Below are positions 45,780 through 58,110 of a DNA stretch of 64,000 nucleotides, in pieces; the first letter of the stretch is position 1, and each line of letters opens with the position of its first letter. Source of the stretch: Halichondria panicea (lineage: Eukaryota > Porifera > Demospongiae > Suberitida > Halichondriidae); NCBI RefSeq assembly GCF_963675165.1, contig NC_087388.1, positions 3,202,800 to 3,266,799 of the forward strand, written 5' to 3'. Both the position numbers and the translations under genes were made by a program. The notes below the pieces were generated by a model, which ran no database searches, was not told the origin of the DNA, and saw nothing but the letters and a program-made list of their open reading frames with translations.

Positions 45780-48700
45780 TACAGGAAGTTTCAAAACAAG
45801 TTCAGTCCGATAATCTTCTGCATCCAGCTCATACACGGGTGTGGGCATACTCATCCCGTCTCCGTAGCCATACAAGAGATAGAACGGTGATTCCTGGGTG
45901 GCATCATTGTTCGATACGCATACAGAAGGTATGGTAGATGATCGTCCCAGTCACGTTTCTTAAGTATCACAGCATTTGGCAATGAGTGTCGAAGCGACTA
46001 GACCATCGGTTTGCGGGTGATATAACCTGAGGTGTTTGATTCCAAGTACATCACACACTCCTTTGATCAACTCGGAAAGGAAGTTGGTTCCTCTGTCTGA
46101 AAGCAATGTGTCTGCAAACGTAATGTGTCTGCACGTAATGTGTCTGCAACGACTTGCTCAACCAAAATTCTATCGGCCTTTTGGTCAGCCATGGGGAATG
46201 CTTCAACCCACTTGGTGAGATAGTCCACAAAACAAACAACGTAACGATTGCCCTTGTGAGTAACTGGCAACTGCAGCACATCAACTCCAACAGGAATAGG
46301 TACAAGGGGTGGTCGAACAGCTCTACCAGGACCCTGCACAGACTAAACATTTCCGACAAAAGTGGTACACGTCTGCTCGCATACCCTTCCACCAATAGTG
46401 CCTTCGCAGGCAATCATACACGAGAAATGTCCGGCAAAACAACTGGCATGGCCTTCTTGTAAAAGATTGTCACTACCACTTCTCGGGACTACAACACATA
46501 GGCGGCCAATGGACGTCGGTTCATAGTGTAGAACACCATGTATCAACTCAAAATTTCGAGGACAATTCTTTTTTCATCCGTTGGCAGGACATCAGCTATT
46601 GGCACAAGTGAGTTTGGTCATCTGTTCAACATCGGGTCGTGGGATGGCTCCATTGGTCATAGCAAGCGTCTCCACAGCATCGGGTTCGGCATCAGCATTG
46701 GCATTGCTTTTTCCTGACCGGTGCTTTATCTCTAAATCCATCTCTTGAATGGAACTTCCCTGTGGGTCGGGGGTTGTTTAACAACGAAGTACATGCTGCA
46801 TGGTCAGTGTACACAACAGTAATGATGTCCAAGGACATAATTATGGGCGGAATGTCAGACGAGACCAAGTGTTTCCAATTCGGATATACCGTAGTTGCAC
46901 TCGTGGATGTCTAACGTTCTGGAGGCATATGCGTTCTGGAGGCATATGCGATGGGATGGAGCTGTCCTTCTTTTTCTTGGCTCAACACAGCACCAAGGCT
47001 GTCTCCAACACAAACTGCTTGCCTGATCCACACTCTGGGTAGGAGCCTTCAAGCGTTCGAAGGCAGTCCACTCGTAGGTGATGTCTTTTCTGGTCAAGCG
47101 GTGGGCAATGCCAGAGATAAATCTTCTGTAATAACTAGCAAGGCCAAGGAATTGTCGTATCTTCGTCATGTCAGTGGGGTCGATCTTGGCAAGATCTGGT
47201 CGGTACATGCCCTAGATAAGGGACTTTTTTGCGAAGAAGGATACAGGTTTAAGACGCGTAAACCAGCTCTTCTCAACCTCTTCCGAGAGATGCTTTACAA
47301 GGATGTCATCCAAATAGACAAAACAGCTCGTCCTGCCTGCATTAGTCGCTGAAAGGTCACTGGGGCATTACAAAGTCCAAATGGCAATCTTGTGAATTCC
47401 GTCGTGAATGCAGACTTCTCGCGTGCCTCTTGGTCCAACTCTACTTGCCAATATCCTGAGGCGGAAGAAAAATACTTGGGACCTCCTGCTGCGTCCAAAA
47501 TATCATCAATCCGGGGTAGATGGTATACATCTCGTCTAGTGACAGCATTCAATCGGCGATAGTCGACGCAAAACCTCTTGCTACCGTCCTTCTTGGGAAC
47601 TATTACAACGGGGCTGGCCCATGGACTACACCTTGCTCCTTACCATTCAACTGATCGGTTCTCGGTGTCGGTGGGTGCGATAGGTGGTGCGATAGGATTG
47701 TTGCTTTACTGGGTGGCAATGGCGCACTACATTGGTGCGACCTAACTCAGCACCGCAAATACATCCGAGTAATCATAGGTAAGCTGAATTTGCTGTCCTT
47801 CCGAAAGGATCATGGAATCAATACCTAAGACCGTCTTAAGTTGGTTCATACGTTCAGAGGTCTTAACAAGGTCTTAACAACGGTGTCGTATTAGTACAGC
47901 AAACATCTCTGGGTTCCAAAACAGGCACAACGCCCTATCTCCAAAAGTTGAGTCGAGGCACCATGCACATTAGGTACCACCATCACATTCACCATTGAGA
48001 CTAGCATACAACCATCATCGTCAATAGTAATAAGGGACTCTTGGGAATACAAACCCTTAGGCTCAAGCTGACCAGGTAGTGCATGTACATTGTCGATTTT
48101 GACTCTCACAAAACTGCCTTTCAAGCTGGGTACTATGACACCTTTCACTAACCGCTCAATAGATATTTCGGGATTTCGGGGTCGGGTTACTGCTTGATTA
48201 ACAATAGGGGTTGAGAACGTACAAATATGGGTACACAAACTGACTCACGGCAATTCAATCTGGGCAGTAATCACTGTCTCTCTGCTACCTTCCTTGCCAT
48301 AGAGCCATCCTTGCTCGCAGAGGGTGTCGGTAGTGGCTGGTCTTCGGTTCGGAGGTGACGTACAATTTCGTGTAGCAAGAGATTATGGTAGACTGAGCAC
48401 AGTGTCTTCTACAGGCACTCCACATATGTTCACAGGTACATACACTGTAGGACCGGTCGACTGCCTTGGGGCTTTGTTCTTGGTTGACGGTCACGGTATT
48501 CATCGTAGCTTCGTCTCTGGGTAGATTATCACATTCGTCACCCAGTCGCTTTACAGCTATCAGGGTTTCTATTGACAAACTGTTCAAATGTGTCTCCTCA
48601 CTTGGTTTGGTCTCCAGTAGTGCATTACGGGATGTACTGGTGTTATTTCCATTGTGATTCCACTGTGATTTCCACTGTGACGGTTTAAATGACTTGACCT

Positions 48701-49400
48701 CCCGCTTCTGTAAGGGTTAGTGTTTCTCCCAGGCTGATTTCCACGAAAGGGGCAATCACTCTTGTAGTGCCCAGGGTGATAGCACACGGGTTCTCGAGTC
48801 TTCTCGGTGTGTACTTTCAGACTGTGGTGTGGCCTTGCTCACTCGTGCCCTATCATAGAGCTCTTTGGTGCATCCAGTCTCCTTTGCCAAGAAGCGTCCT
48901 TTCAGCAAACGTTCAAACTCTCGGCCTTGAATTGATGGGAACGCTTTGCGCGCTAGTGTTTGAAGCTACATCTTCTATCGACTCATCTCTCTGGACTTTA
49001 TGGTGGAACTCCAGTTCTTCAATATCGACAGCCTTGAAGCGGACTCGTCTGGTCCGTGTCTGGGAGAGCAGTTTTCTCCAATAACAATTTAATCTGATAT
49101 CACTTTTGCCATCCGGCAACTTTAGCTCGTTCTTCAAACTGTTCAATCCAACGCTCGAATCCACCTTTAGGGGTGGTAGGTGCTGGGCAGCTATAGCTTG
49201 TGTTTGGGCAGCAATTGCCTCTGTGTGAGCGACTCACTAGGAGACTCTCTTCCAGCAGGGGGCTCCTGGTGGCTCTGTTCTTCGTTTATTAGTTTCGTTC
49301 TTTCAGTTCCTCGATCAGTTCTTCGGGTACCAACAATACCTCTCTCCATACTTAGGGTCTCTAGCACATTTTTCACCTCTTCGTCAACGAAGAACTAATA
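45780..49400 (-). pseudogene. gag-pol: Ty3/gypsy gag-pol, degraded
   Basis: On the minus strand from 49400: gag-like frames, then a knuckle-like CYHPGHYKSDCPFRG (about 48780). Reverse transcriptase follows at 47552-47320 (DVYHLPRIDDILDAAGG, FTRLPFGLCNAPVTFQ) with a YLDD catalytic motif near 47320. Then comes the thumb/RNase H side (PTDMTKIRQFLGLASYYRRF, about 47170). Integrase is at 46339-46067 (FVDYLTKWVEAFPMAD), with its C-terminal part (AYRT, then FYLLYGYGDG) down to about 45780. The frame changes many times, often at head-to-tail duplications (about 46110-46150, 46916-46950, 47866-47890). No LTRs were identified, and the left edge merges with a piggyBac-type repeat. Confidence 0.75.
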
Positions 49401-49599
49401 GTGGCTGAGAGCAATAGATACGGTGGATGAAGCGAACAGAGGTACAAAATAATTACACACACACACACACCCATGCAACATGCACACTCACACAACCACT
49501 AATAATGCTACGTTACCTTTACACAGTCCAGAAGGGCCTGGAAAGATAACAGGATCAGCCCACAGGATCAGCCCACAGCTATAGGTTCCGTTCTCTGGC

Positions 49600-50625
49600 G
49601 ACAAAAAGATGGAGTCCGAATTGATGTGCCATGCCCAGAGGCTCTAACCATTTAGCAGATGATCTCTCCCGTAATCGTCTGTCATCTTTCCTCTTGGTCT
49701 CCAGTCTGGAGAGCTCAATTCAGCACTATTTTCAGCAAGGTCTAGCCCCGTCAACTCGTAGAGCCTATCAGTCGGCAACCAAACGGCAACCAAACGGTTC
49801 AATTTAACATTATCAACCCCTTTCCCGTCTCCGAACATCACGTTTCTGGCCAATGAGGGCCTAGCACCTCAGACCTGCAAGTCCTACCTGGCAGCAATTC
49901 GCAACATACAAATCTCTCCCGGACCCGAGAGAGCAGTCCTCCTTCCCCGTCCTTAAGAGAGTTCAAGAGGGAATTTGCCGGGCCAGGATGCTCGAGGGAA
50001 CGACAGCTAAGATCAGGCTCCCGATCACGATTCAACTCATGCAAAAAATTCACGATTCACGACTCACTAATGGCATCGAACAACCCGGAAAAGCTGGTTA
50101 TTTGGACAATTGCCACCGTCACCTTTTTTGGGTTTTTTCGGCTGGGTTTTTTCGGCTGGGTGAGTTACTCATTGCTGCCTCAGCATTCGACCCATCCACA
50201 TGTCTGATCAACGATAGCCCAGGTGCGTCTAAAGACGTCTAAGGAAGTCCAAATGCAACCAATTTGGAAAGGGGGCGTACATCATCCTTGGGCGCACAGA
50301 AACCCAGCGTGTTGGCCTTACTCCAGTACACAGGGGTGCGGATGACACAGCCACCGGGATTGTTCTTTCTCATGTGTTGGTATTCGAGATACCCTCCGGG
50401 CTCTCGGCCTTCCCCAGGACGACTATGCTGGTCATAGCTTTCGGATCGGAGCGGCCACAACTGCTGCCGTTGCAGGCATTGCTCGATCCAGACCTTGGGA
50501 AGGTGGCAGAGTGCTGCCTTCCTACAGTACATACGGACCCCGAAGGAACAACTGGCCACATTCGCCCGGATAATGTCCTCGGCTTCAGCTCCCCAAGTTC
50601 AGGGACACCCAGTATATGACAAACT
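49600..50625 (+). pseudogene. DIRS-like retroelement: RNase H tail and tyrosine recombinase
   Basis: The plus strand reads HLADDLSRNRLSSF at about 49648 (end of an RNase H region), then QQGLAPSTRRAYQSATKR. It continues with LANEGLAPQTCKSYLAAIRN (about 49850), the N-terminal core-binding part of a tyrosine recombinase. An Arg motif FFRLGELL follows (50135-50170, with a 14-bp duplication), then AGHSFRIGAATTAA (about 50428), and finally SYSTYVRTPKEQLA (about 50518), where a Tyr is the likely nucleophile. This order and wording match recombinases of DIRS-type elements rather than integrases. Reverse transcriptase lies outside or is lost. Several frame changes mean it is inactive. Direct repeats follow downstream. 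Confidence 0.75.
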
Positions 50626-50793
50626 CTCTGAACGCTCCGTTTAGGAGCTAGCGAGGTTTATGCTGTGTGTTTATGATTATGTGTCTCTATCATTTGGTCA
50701 GATACCTATCCTTACGGTTACTTTATTTTGGGGTATATAATAATATACTGACCTTAACTTAACATTACACCACTCCTTGGGGCTGAATGAGGG

Positions 50794-50973
50794 CCCCCAA
50801 CATACGGTCATAATGCATAATGTTAACCACAGGGGCCCCTCACTCAGTAATCCCCCAAAACCTAACCACAGTCACGTGACCCCCGACCGATCGAGATCGA
50901 GACTGAGGGTCACATGACGTCTGATTAGGCTTGGTACTACCAAATGATTATAATATCCGCATACAGGATATGA
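50794..50973 (+). repeat. direct repeat downstream of the DIRS-like recombinase, copy 1
   Basis: Matches 51208-51375: CCCCCAACATACGGTCA, ACAGGGGCCCCTCACTCAGT, AATCCCCCAAAACCTAACCA and TCTGATTAGGCTTGGTA. Each copy contains an inverted pair GTCACGTGACCC / GGGTCACATGAC. Copy 1 has a 13-bp extra stretch (TAATGCATAATGT). Confidence 0.85.
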
Positions 50974-51207
50974 CGCTTAATTACTGCAATGCTACATACA
51001 ATAACTACGACTATAGTTAAATGTAGTTTAAGGTAGTTAAACGTGAGTAGTCCAACTACGGCCTAACCAACTACGGCCTAACCTCGAGGAATACCGAAGG
51101 CGTGATGCCTACCAATCTAGCTCTAACTGATAGCTATAACAAGCAGGTTTAGCACATCATTGCGATTTCAGTCGCCAGTCGCATGATGTTGATCACCAAA
51201 TGGGGCT

Positions 51208-51375
51208 GCCCCCAACATACGGTCACCACAGGGGCCCCTCACTCAGTAATCCCCCAAAACCTAACCACAGTCACGTGACCCCCGACCCCCAGCGCGGGAT
51301 CGAGACTGAGGGTCACATGACGTCTGATTAGGCTTGGTAACCAAATGATTATAATATTCGCATACAGGATATGAC
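51208..51375 (+). repeat. direct repeat downstream of the DIRS-like recombinase, copy 2
   Basis: Same order of blocks as 50794-50973. DIRS/Ngaro-type elements carry split direct or inverted repeats instead of LTRs, so this pair may be part of the element's 3' end. 51376-51744 contains no gene. Confidence 0.8.
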
Positions 51376-51744
51376 AGATTATAAATATTAATTTGCACAG
51401 AGGCAGGAGGGCTATTACTACTTCTACAAGGTAAGTAAATAGTTTTGACAAACAGTATTACACATGTACTATAATTATATTTGATGTGTGTGACCTTGGG
51501 GTGTGTGTGACCTGTACAAGTCAACAAGCTATCATTGGGAACTGAGAAGTGCCTCTTATGCACATACACAGAGAAAGCTAAAAGCCAAACAGAATTGAAT
51601 TGTAACAGGTGCATAGTGATCCTTAGGAGTGCCTAAACATTAGCATTGGGAACAGATAATACACTACAAAAAGTGTCTGTTATGCACACACAGCACACAC
51701 ACAGCCAAACAGAATTTAAATTGCAATTGCAACAGGGAACAAAA

Positions 51745-52320
51745 TAAGAAGTCGAAATACATTATCACTGGGAATACATTGGGAACAAAAAAGCATAAAA
51801 GAATTAGAGGGTGCCTACTACAGACAGACATTACATTGCAAGTAAAAACAATTATCTCACAGAAGTACAACCACAATTGAAGTGACCTATGCCTAAAACA
51901 TGACCCTACAAAAAGGTTATAGTTGCACCATAATAACACACAACCAATGTCCTATGCCAGTGGCACAACACATGACAATAATAGAGAGAATCTGTACAGA
52001 CATTCCCCAGGTTATCAACAATCGTCAACAATCGTTGAGAATAATACAAAGCAGGTCTAATACATTGGCATTGGGAACAGACAATGCATTATCTCACAGA
52101 AGCCAAAAAGTACAACCACAATTGAAGTGACCTTTGGAATGCCTAAAACATGACCCTACACTTAATTATAACTTTACACAAGTAAGAGGTAATAATGTAG
52201 TTGCACAGGCCAGTGGCACAACACAGTGGTTAGTTACTACACTTACTACACAACAATTGTAAAGTTGCCTAAGCCAGTTATCATACAATCTGACAACAGT
52301 AAGACTAGACAACACAAAAA
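51745..52320. repeat. dispersed repeat I, copies 2 and 3
   Basis: 51745-52020 matches 27800-28030 block by block. Parts (CATTGGGAACAGA, TATCTCACAGAAG, AAGTACAACCACAATTGAAG, GCCTAAAACATGACCCTACA) recur at 52060-52320. No coding content. Confidence 0.6.
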
Positions 52321-52365
52321 CAGTGCTGTAATTGAGATAAACAGCAAAGCTTAATTATGTTAGGT

Positions 52366-52393
52366 CACCACACACACACACACACACACACAC
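52366..52393 (+). repeat. (CA)n microsatellite
   Basis: About 13-14 uninterrupted CA units just upstream of the piggyBac remnant. Confidence 0.9.
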
Positions 52394-52439
52394 CTGAAAC
52401 AGTTCCCCCTACCCTTGGACTCCCCCCTCCCCCCACCCT

Positions 52440-53260
52440 CCATGACCATTCTCGATCCAATCTGTAGGCCCAGCTGTATCCATCTCAAGTTCTCCCTTAG
52501 ACATATTCCAGCATTTCTTTACCACTGAAATCGAGACAAATCTATACTCTAGGCAAATGATGACCCCACTACAACACGATAAATGGACCCCACTCACGAC
52601 TGCTGAGCTAAAGGCTTACATGGGATTCTGCATTTTCATGGGGATCGTGAAACTCCCATCAATTGAAAATTATTGGAGGAGAGACGTGGAGGAGAGACTC
52701 ACCAATTGCATCGAAGATCTCACGCAATCGCTTTAGGGACATCCAACGATACCTCCATTTCACGGACAACACCACTCTCCCGACTCCAGGCACCCCAGGT
52801 AGCGATCGTTTGGCCAAAGTACGCCCCCTCTTCAATAAGAGCAGTAGACGAGGCAATGATAAAGTTTCAGGGTAGATCTGCACTGAAACAGACAGGTACT
52901 TCCACAGTGTATACAGGGAGAGAGGCAACACCAACTGGGAGCACGAGACCTCTGAAGCACAAGTCGACAACTTTTTCACGTCTGTCCAACTGTTGGAAGA
53001 CTTGGAGAAGGATGGCATTTATGCTTGTGGGCTGACCGCAGGCAGAGGCGGCTCTCAAGCTGACAGAAAGGTAATTGTAATAAGCATAATAAAAAATTAT
53101 ATTATTATTTACCTTTTCAGGGGGGAATACATTACTCTTCAGAAAGACAATAGGGTTTTCCGTGTGATCTCCACAGCCACTTCGGTCACCTCTGTACAAC
53201 GTACAGTCAAGACAGGCAAAAAAATCTCCGTCCTGTGCCACAGCGAAGGATCCTAGAGGT
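52440..53260 (+). pseudogene. piggyBac-type transposase remnant
   Basis: Plus-strand segments in order. SVGPAVSISSSSPLDIFQHF is followed by ETNLYSRQMM and AYMGFCIFMGIVKLPSIENY (about 52600-52670). Next is ISRNRFRDIQRYLHFTDN (about 52720), then DEAMIKFQGRSALKQ (about 52850), DNFFTSVQLLEDLEKDGIYA (about 52965) and QKDNRVFRVISTATSVTSVQ (about 53140). This is the DDE_Tnp_1_7 order of piggyBac proteins; DEAM and DNFF hold the usual first two Asp. A 13-bp duplication (GGAGGAGAGACGT, about 52674-52698) shifts the frame, and there are further shifts and a deletion after the KQ motif, so it is dead. It could have been a source of mobility for the TTAA/CCCTTT repeats in this window, but no ends were paired with it. 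Confidence 0.75.
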
Positions 53261-53451
53261 AAGATTTTGTGTGTATAACGATCGTACTGTATAACGATCG
53301 TACGACAGAGGCCGTGGAGATCTACACTCTTCCAGATCTTCCAGATCTCCCTCACTTTCGAGAAGTTCGCACTTGAGCAGTACTCCCCATTCCTCAAGAT
53401 CTGGCTTCGGGTAAGTATAATTATGCAAGTGATCTGTATACTGATACACAG

Positions 53452-53587
53452 AAACTGTATTGGAGAGAATTTTATCTGAAGTTAGACAAACAAATAAGCA
53501 TCTCTCAGAGAAGTTGGAAAACCTAGAAAAGAGGGTTGAGCTTGCTCAACAACCAACAAAAAAGAAATGCCTTCACTTGAAGTTAGG
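53452..53587 (+). CDS. possible isolated exon encoding a coiled coil
   Basis: Between an acceptor (TACACAG) and a donor (GTATGT) one frame is open and reads TVLERILSEVRQTNKHLSEK, then LENLEKRVELAQ and KKKC, with heptad-like hydrophobic spacing. The neighbouring exons were not found; it may be a leftover of a BEN-domain-like or other gene. Low confidence. Confidence 0.3.
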
Positions 53588-54257
53588 GTATGTACATAAT
53601 TTACATATAATAATCTTCTTGTAGGAAGTAGTAATTGTAGGATGGTTGGGATTTGGAGTAGGAGTAAGTTAACTAATGTCTATCTATTCCATAAATTTCA
53701 CGCTGCCAATCAAGAGGTTGCCAATCAAGAGGTGGCTTGTCTCTGAGGCAAAACATCACCTTAAAGACACACCTTAAGACACACCTTAAGACACACCTTC
53801 GGCTACAATAAAAGGTATTTTATATTCAGTATTTTATATTCAGTATTTTATATTCATAATTAAATCTATAATACTTAAATCTATAATACTTACTTTAATA
53901 GTAGTTAAAATCCTCTGGAAAGTATAAAGAAAAATGTCACATTGACTGGTTGCACTTCAGATTCTCGGAGGCTAATCATTTAGAATTCGTCCTCTACTGT
54001 GGCGAAGTCAAAAAGCGGATAAACAAAAAGCGGATAAACTTTTCTATAGTCTAGATCACAAATCTCAAAAAAAGAAATCAAATACTGAAGATGACTCAAG
54101 GGATTGCCAACAGGTGATAATTGTTAAGTAAGTTAATTGTTAAGTAAGTGAACTTTATTTGAAACTGTTCGAACTGTATTGTGTTGCTTAACGTTAGTTC
54201 AGTATGATTACCGTGTATTTCGTGATTCATTTCATCTATGTGATTCATCTATGTGAT
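53588..54257. other. no gene seen; dense short tandem duplications
   Basis: Within ~450 bases there are at least six separate head-to-tail duplications of 12-16 bp (53704-53733, about 53763, 53821, 53863, 54030 and 54122), several with three copies. Confidence 0.75.
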
Positions 54258-54640
54258 TTAACCGTCAGATTCTTAATTAGCAGTGAAGTGAAATGTCTGT
54301 AAATTCTCTATCTCTGGTAAAATGCCAATACCAATATAATGCCCATACAACAAGGAATAAAATGGTGCAACATGTGTTGCCATAACAACCACGGTTATTA
54401 CGCTTACCCGTTTTCATGCTCGGAGATAAAATCCAAAAATTTTTTTTTATGGATCAGCCTATCATATGGTTGACTAAGCTTGATTTTCACATCATATGAA
54501 TGTAACAGTGCTAAGATATATCAATTTGAAGTACAATACGTACGAACGATCTATGAAATTTACAAGCTGCTAATTCTATTTTAGCTATACTATTATACTA
54601 TACTTACACTACTGATATTCTAGCTATACTATACTACTTG
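54258..54640 (+). repeat. piggyBac-type repeat family 2, copy 2
   Basis: Contains AACCGTCAGATTCTTAATTA, GTGTTGCCATAACAACCACG, ATGGATCAGCCTATCATATG, ATTTTCACATCATATGAATG and ACGATCTATGAAATTTACAA. The reverse complement of the same series is at 62440-62776. Confidence 0.75.
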
Positions 54641-54894
54641 CCAGAGTCATACAGTGAGCCCTCTCCTGACCGTCCTGGTCCATAGCTCTAGCGTCTAGGT
54701 CCATGTCATGCATGTCCTCAGTCCCAGACAGTTCATCAGCCTCTGGCATAAAGCTGGTAGCCTTTGGGAGGTATCCTACTATCCCCTCTCCTTCATAGGC
54801 ACTGTCATCACCAGAGGAGACTGCTGTCCTCAAGCTGTTCAAGCACATTGGCACAAGTAAACAACCTAGCCATAGCCGCTTCGTGCGGTAAGAT

Positions 54895-55040
54895 GCAAAT
54901 GAAATTTTAACATAGCAACGTGGCTTGGAAAATTCTAGACTAAATTGCACGTGATCTTCCTCTATACAGGGAGTTCGAGCTACTTCCTAAGTATCGCAGA
55001 ATTAGAATTTCGCAAAAAAAGTCACTATTGCGGGCCACGA
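54895..55040 (-). repeat. dispersed repeat G, copy 2
   Basis: Inverted match of 30310-30490, ending at AAAGTCACTATTGCGGG. Confidence 0.7.
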
Positions 55041-55459
55041 TCCCCGTGACGGTTAAGGTTAATTTAAAAATAATATTGTAACACATGGTAAGCAAAAGAC
55101 AGGTTTTCTAAATATTTCAGCTGCAAAATTCACATAGGTATGAGTATAAAAATAAGTTATATTCACTCTAGCAATATTCACTCTAGCACAACACTCGTAC
55201 AGTACAAATGTGGTACAAAATTGGCAGATCACAAGCGGCAGATCACAAGCGGAAAAAATTAACTCATGAGTGCCATGCACACATTGTTTGATTGTACCCT
55301 GACTATGCTATCCCGAGACGTTTCATGTTAAGAGAAAGAGAAAGGAGAGGTTGATGACATTGTTTTTGAGTGCAGATCAAAGAGTTGGGTTCAGATTTAG
55401 TAGTTGAGCTCATGCTGCATAAAGCCTGACCAGTTTTTGTAGGTCTGCTATAGTTTATG

Positions 55460-55550
55460 ATAGAGTGACGTACGCAAGTATCGAACGTAGGCATACTGTA
55501 CACATCAGATGTATGCGGAGAGTAACGTGACTTCTTTCTGTCATGGGCTC
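55460..55550 (-). repeat. dispersed repeat H, copy 1
   Basis: Inverted match to 58425-58496: the reverse complement has AAGTCACGTTACTCTCCG and CAGTATGCCTACGTTCGATA. No gene is supported anywhere in 55041-58006. Confidence 0.65.
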
Positions 55551-56549
55551 TAAGTTTTGCCACAGCACCAACTTCAAAAATAATTGCGAAGATGGAACGT
55601 GTGGAAGGCAAAGAAAACCAAGCCAAACGACGACATAAACTTACCTCAAGTGCAAGCGCGTGCTAAAGCAACAAAGCAAAGAGTTACTACACTAGCACTG
55701 CAGGAAGCGAACTATTTGCTTCTGTGTCAGTTGCACATTTACACCTATCCTTGTAGAGCTGATTTTTAAAATTAATGACTTGATGGCTAAGAGTCTGACA
55801 AGGGAGCACAGTGGTATGAAGAAAAGTGTAGCTTTATGCTACGAGATGATCTTACTAACACGTTGCACACCCTCTCTTTACTCTAAGTTATAATTGGTTG
55901 TTGTTCAGAAACCAAAATGTCAAGAGCCACTGCAGTACAAAGCGCTGTGTACAATTACCTGATGCTGCCGTCAGTGACATGCTCTGTACTGCCAAAATGA
56001 CTCATTCATCGGGTTCATCGGGTTCATCTGATGTCGTCAACACCACCAGAAGATGTGTACTATCGCTGACTTCATAGTTGTCCAATGGATAAAAGATCCT
56101 CTGTCATCAGTGAAATAAAGGCTACAGACAAGGCACATGTCCCACCTTCCCTTCCCTTCTATACAGGGTATACAGAGATCGGGGGTTTATGTACTTTCCA
56201 TACAGCGGATCAAAAAGTTAAAGCTATAGCAAATGAACGAACATCATTGATGTTGACTTAAAAGTGTTTTTACCGATTCATTAAGTTCGAAGTTTGATTG
56301 TTTGGACGGGTTGGAATCTGCTATTGGTGCTGCAATACTCGTCTTAGTGAATTTATGGACGACAAATGCAAGTATCAAAAAGTGGAACTGCTACTCTTTG
56401 TGGACAAAATCTTCGAGACACTCTACTCAGTGAACATGTAAATATGAAGTCACAATTCAATGAAGAACTAGAACTAAACTATAGACTGTGTGCGAAGGTT
56501 CACATAAAAATGATAAAAATGATATTGACAAAATTCATACTGTTGTTCT

Positions 56550-56875
56550 TACTTGTGATTGTACCTTGCCACTGTGATGACATGTAGAGATAGTACGACA
56601 CACAGCACGTGCAGTAGCATAGTTTCCAGCAGTTAGACTGGCTAAATAACGTCTCGACTGCACTGCGGTGAGATAAAGATAAAATTCTTAGGATGAGACT
56701 TCATGTGATTGTACCTTGTGATTGTACCTTGCCACTGTGATGACACGCAGCACGTGCAGTAGCATAGTTTGAAGCATCCAGCTTTCCACCAGCAGCATAT
56801 ACTTAAACTGGCTAAATAACGTCTCGACTGCACTGGAGGTGAGATACTGGAGGTGAGATAAAGATAAAATTCTTA
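56550..56875. repeat. two-copy tandem repeat, ~160-180-bp unit
   Basis: Both copies run from GATTGTACCTTGCCACTGTG through CACGTGCAGTAGCATAGTTT and GGCTAAATAACGTCTCGACT to GATAAAGATAAAATTCTTAG. The second copy holds an extra ~20 bp and a 15-bp internal duplication. Confidence 0.8.
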
Positions 56876-58010
56876 GGCTGCTCGCTGCTCGAAATCGTAA
56901 ACATCGACTCTCCTCTCAATAAGTCCTATGCTGCAAAAACAAATACAATGAAATAATAGCAATAAAATTAATTACTTCTAACTGTTGAACTACATGTATC
57001 TGCTTCGTCAAGAATGGACTTGAGCCAACCAGAGTAGAACAAACCCCTGTTGAATGTTTTTCAACACGTCTATAGAAACCGGCCCTTCTCAAAAATTGTG
57101 TTGCACGCAGTCAAATACTTAGTGTTAGATTCAGGATGCGTAGATGATCTTGATTGACATAGGATCTTGATTTGCAAAACATGTTCCTGCTGCAATTTGA
57201 TAAAAATTAAGATGCTGAGCACAATGTGTCAATACGTACCTGCATAATAAACATGCCATGTCTTCATGAGTCATTGACTTCCACATTAGGCGAGAACGCC
57301 ATCACCATGTGGTCGTTTTTATAACTGCTTGTATAGTGAACCTACATGAAGGGAGTACATGAAGGGAGTACACTATTAATATATTATACTTCAGGTACAG
57401 ATATTACATCTAAACATGCCTGGATCGAGTTGAATCCTTTCAAAGCTTCATACGCTACACTGCCAATGCTATATACAAATTCGTAAACATAATTATGACC
57501 AATTGCACAAGTCACATAAAAGAGTAATGCACCATAGACATGAAAACATAGACTACACACACCCAGTTACAACGCTGCTTCGTTTTCCAGTTTCTGATGA
57601 ATTGTTTTTCTCTTGATCTTGATCTTTATCAAATTCTTTCTTGTCAGCTCTTGTCAGCTCTCAAATCATTCGCCCAGATTATTTTTGACAAGGTGTCAGA
57701 TGATTTATGTCGATTTATGTCGATGCCATTTGGTCATCATCTTTTTTGTCTATACAATCATAATTATTGTCTCTTCTTTTTTTGGCACTAGGCTGCCGAG
57801 ATAATTTGTTAGTGGGAGTTAGTGGGAGTTAGTGGGAGTTACTGCTATAGAGAAGCTCGAACACGTTGATCTAAATGACTCAGCATTTTTTTGCATGGCT
57901 GACACAACGTCATCCATATCCTTTTCAAAAACTTGTGCCACAGTTTACAGAGTGTTGAATCAACCCTTCTGAAAGGTTCTGTTGCGATTCTGACAAGGTC
58001 AATTACTTAA

Positions 58011-58110
58011 CCCTTTGCCCGCTTTAGCCGACTATAGTGGCTACTGATAAAATTAATTTCAAAAAATCATTGTGCACGCTGTGTTGGAGCTATGCTAGGA
58101 TTGTTACCAA
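58011..58110 (+). repeat. piggyBac-type terminus (TTAA + CCCTTT)
   Basis: TTAA at 58007-58010 is followed by CCCTTTGCCCGCTTTAGCCG and then GCACGCTGTGTTGGAGCTAT, the same end as families 1 and 2; the rest is lost after about 100 bp. Confidence 0.6.

Noticed and set aside
52867..53449. minus-strand open frames of 176 and 80 codons
   Set aside because: They are shadows of the piggyBac transposase remnant, whose conserved motifs read on the plus strand.
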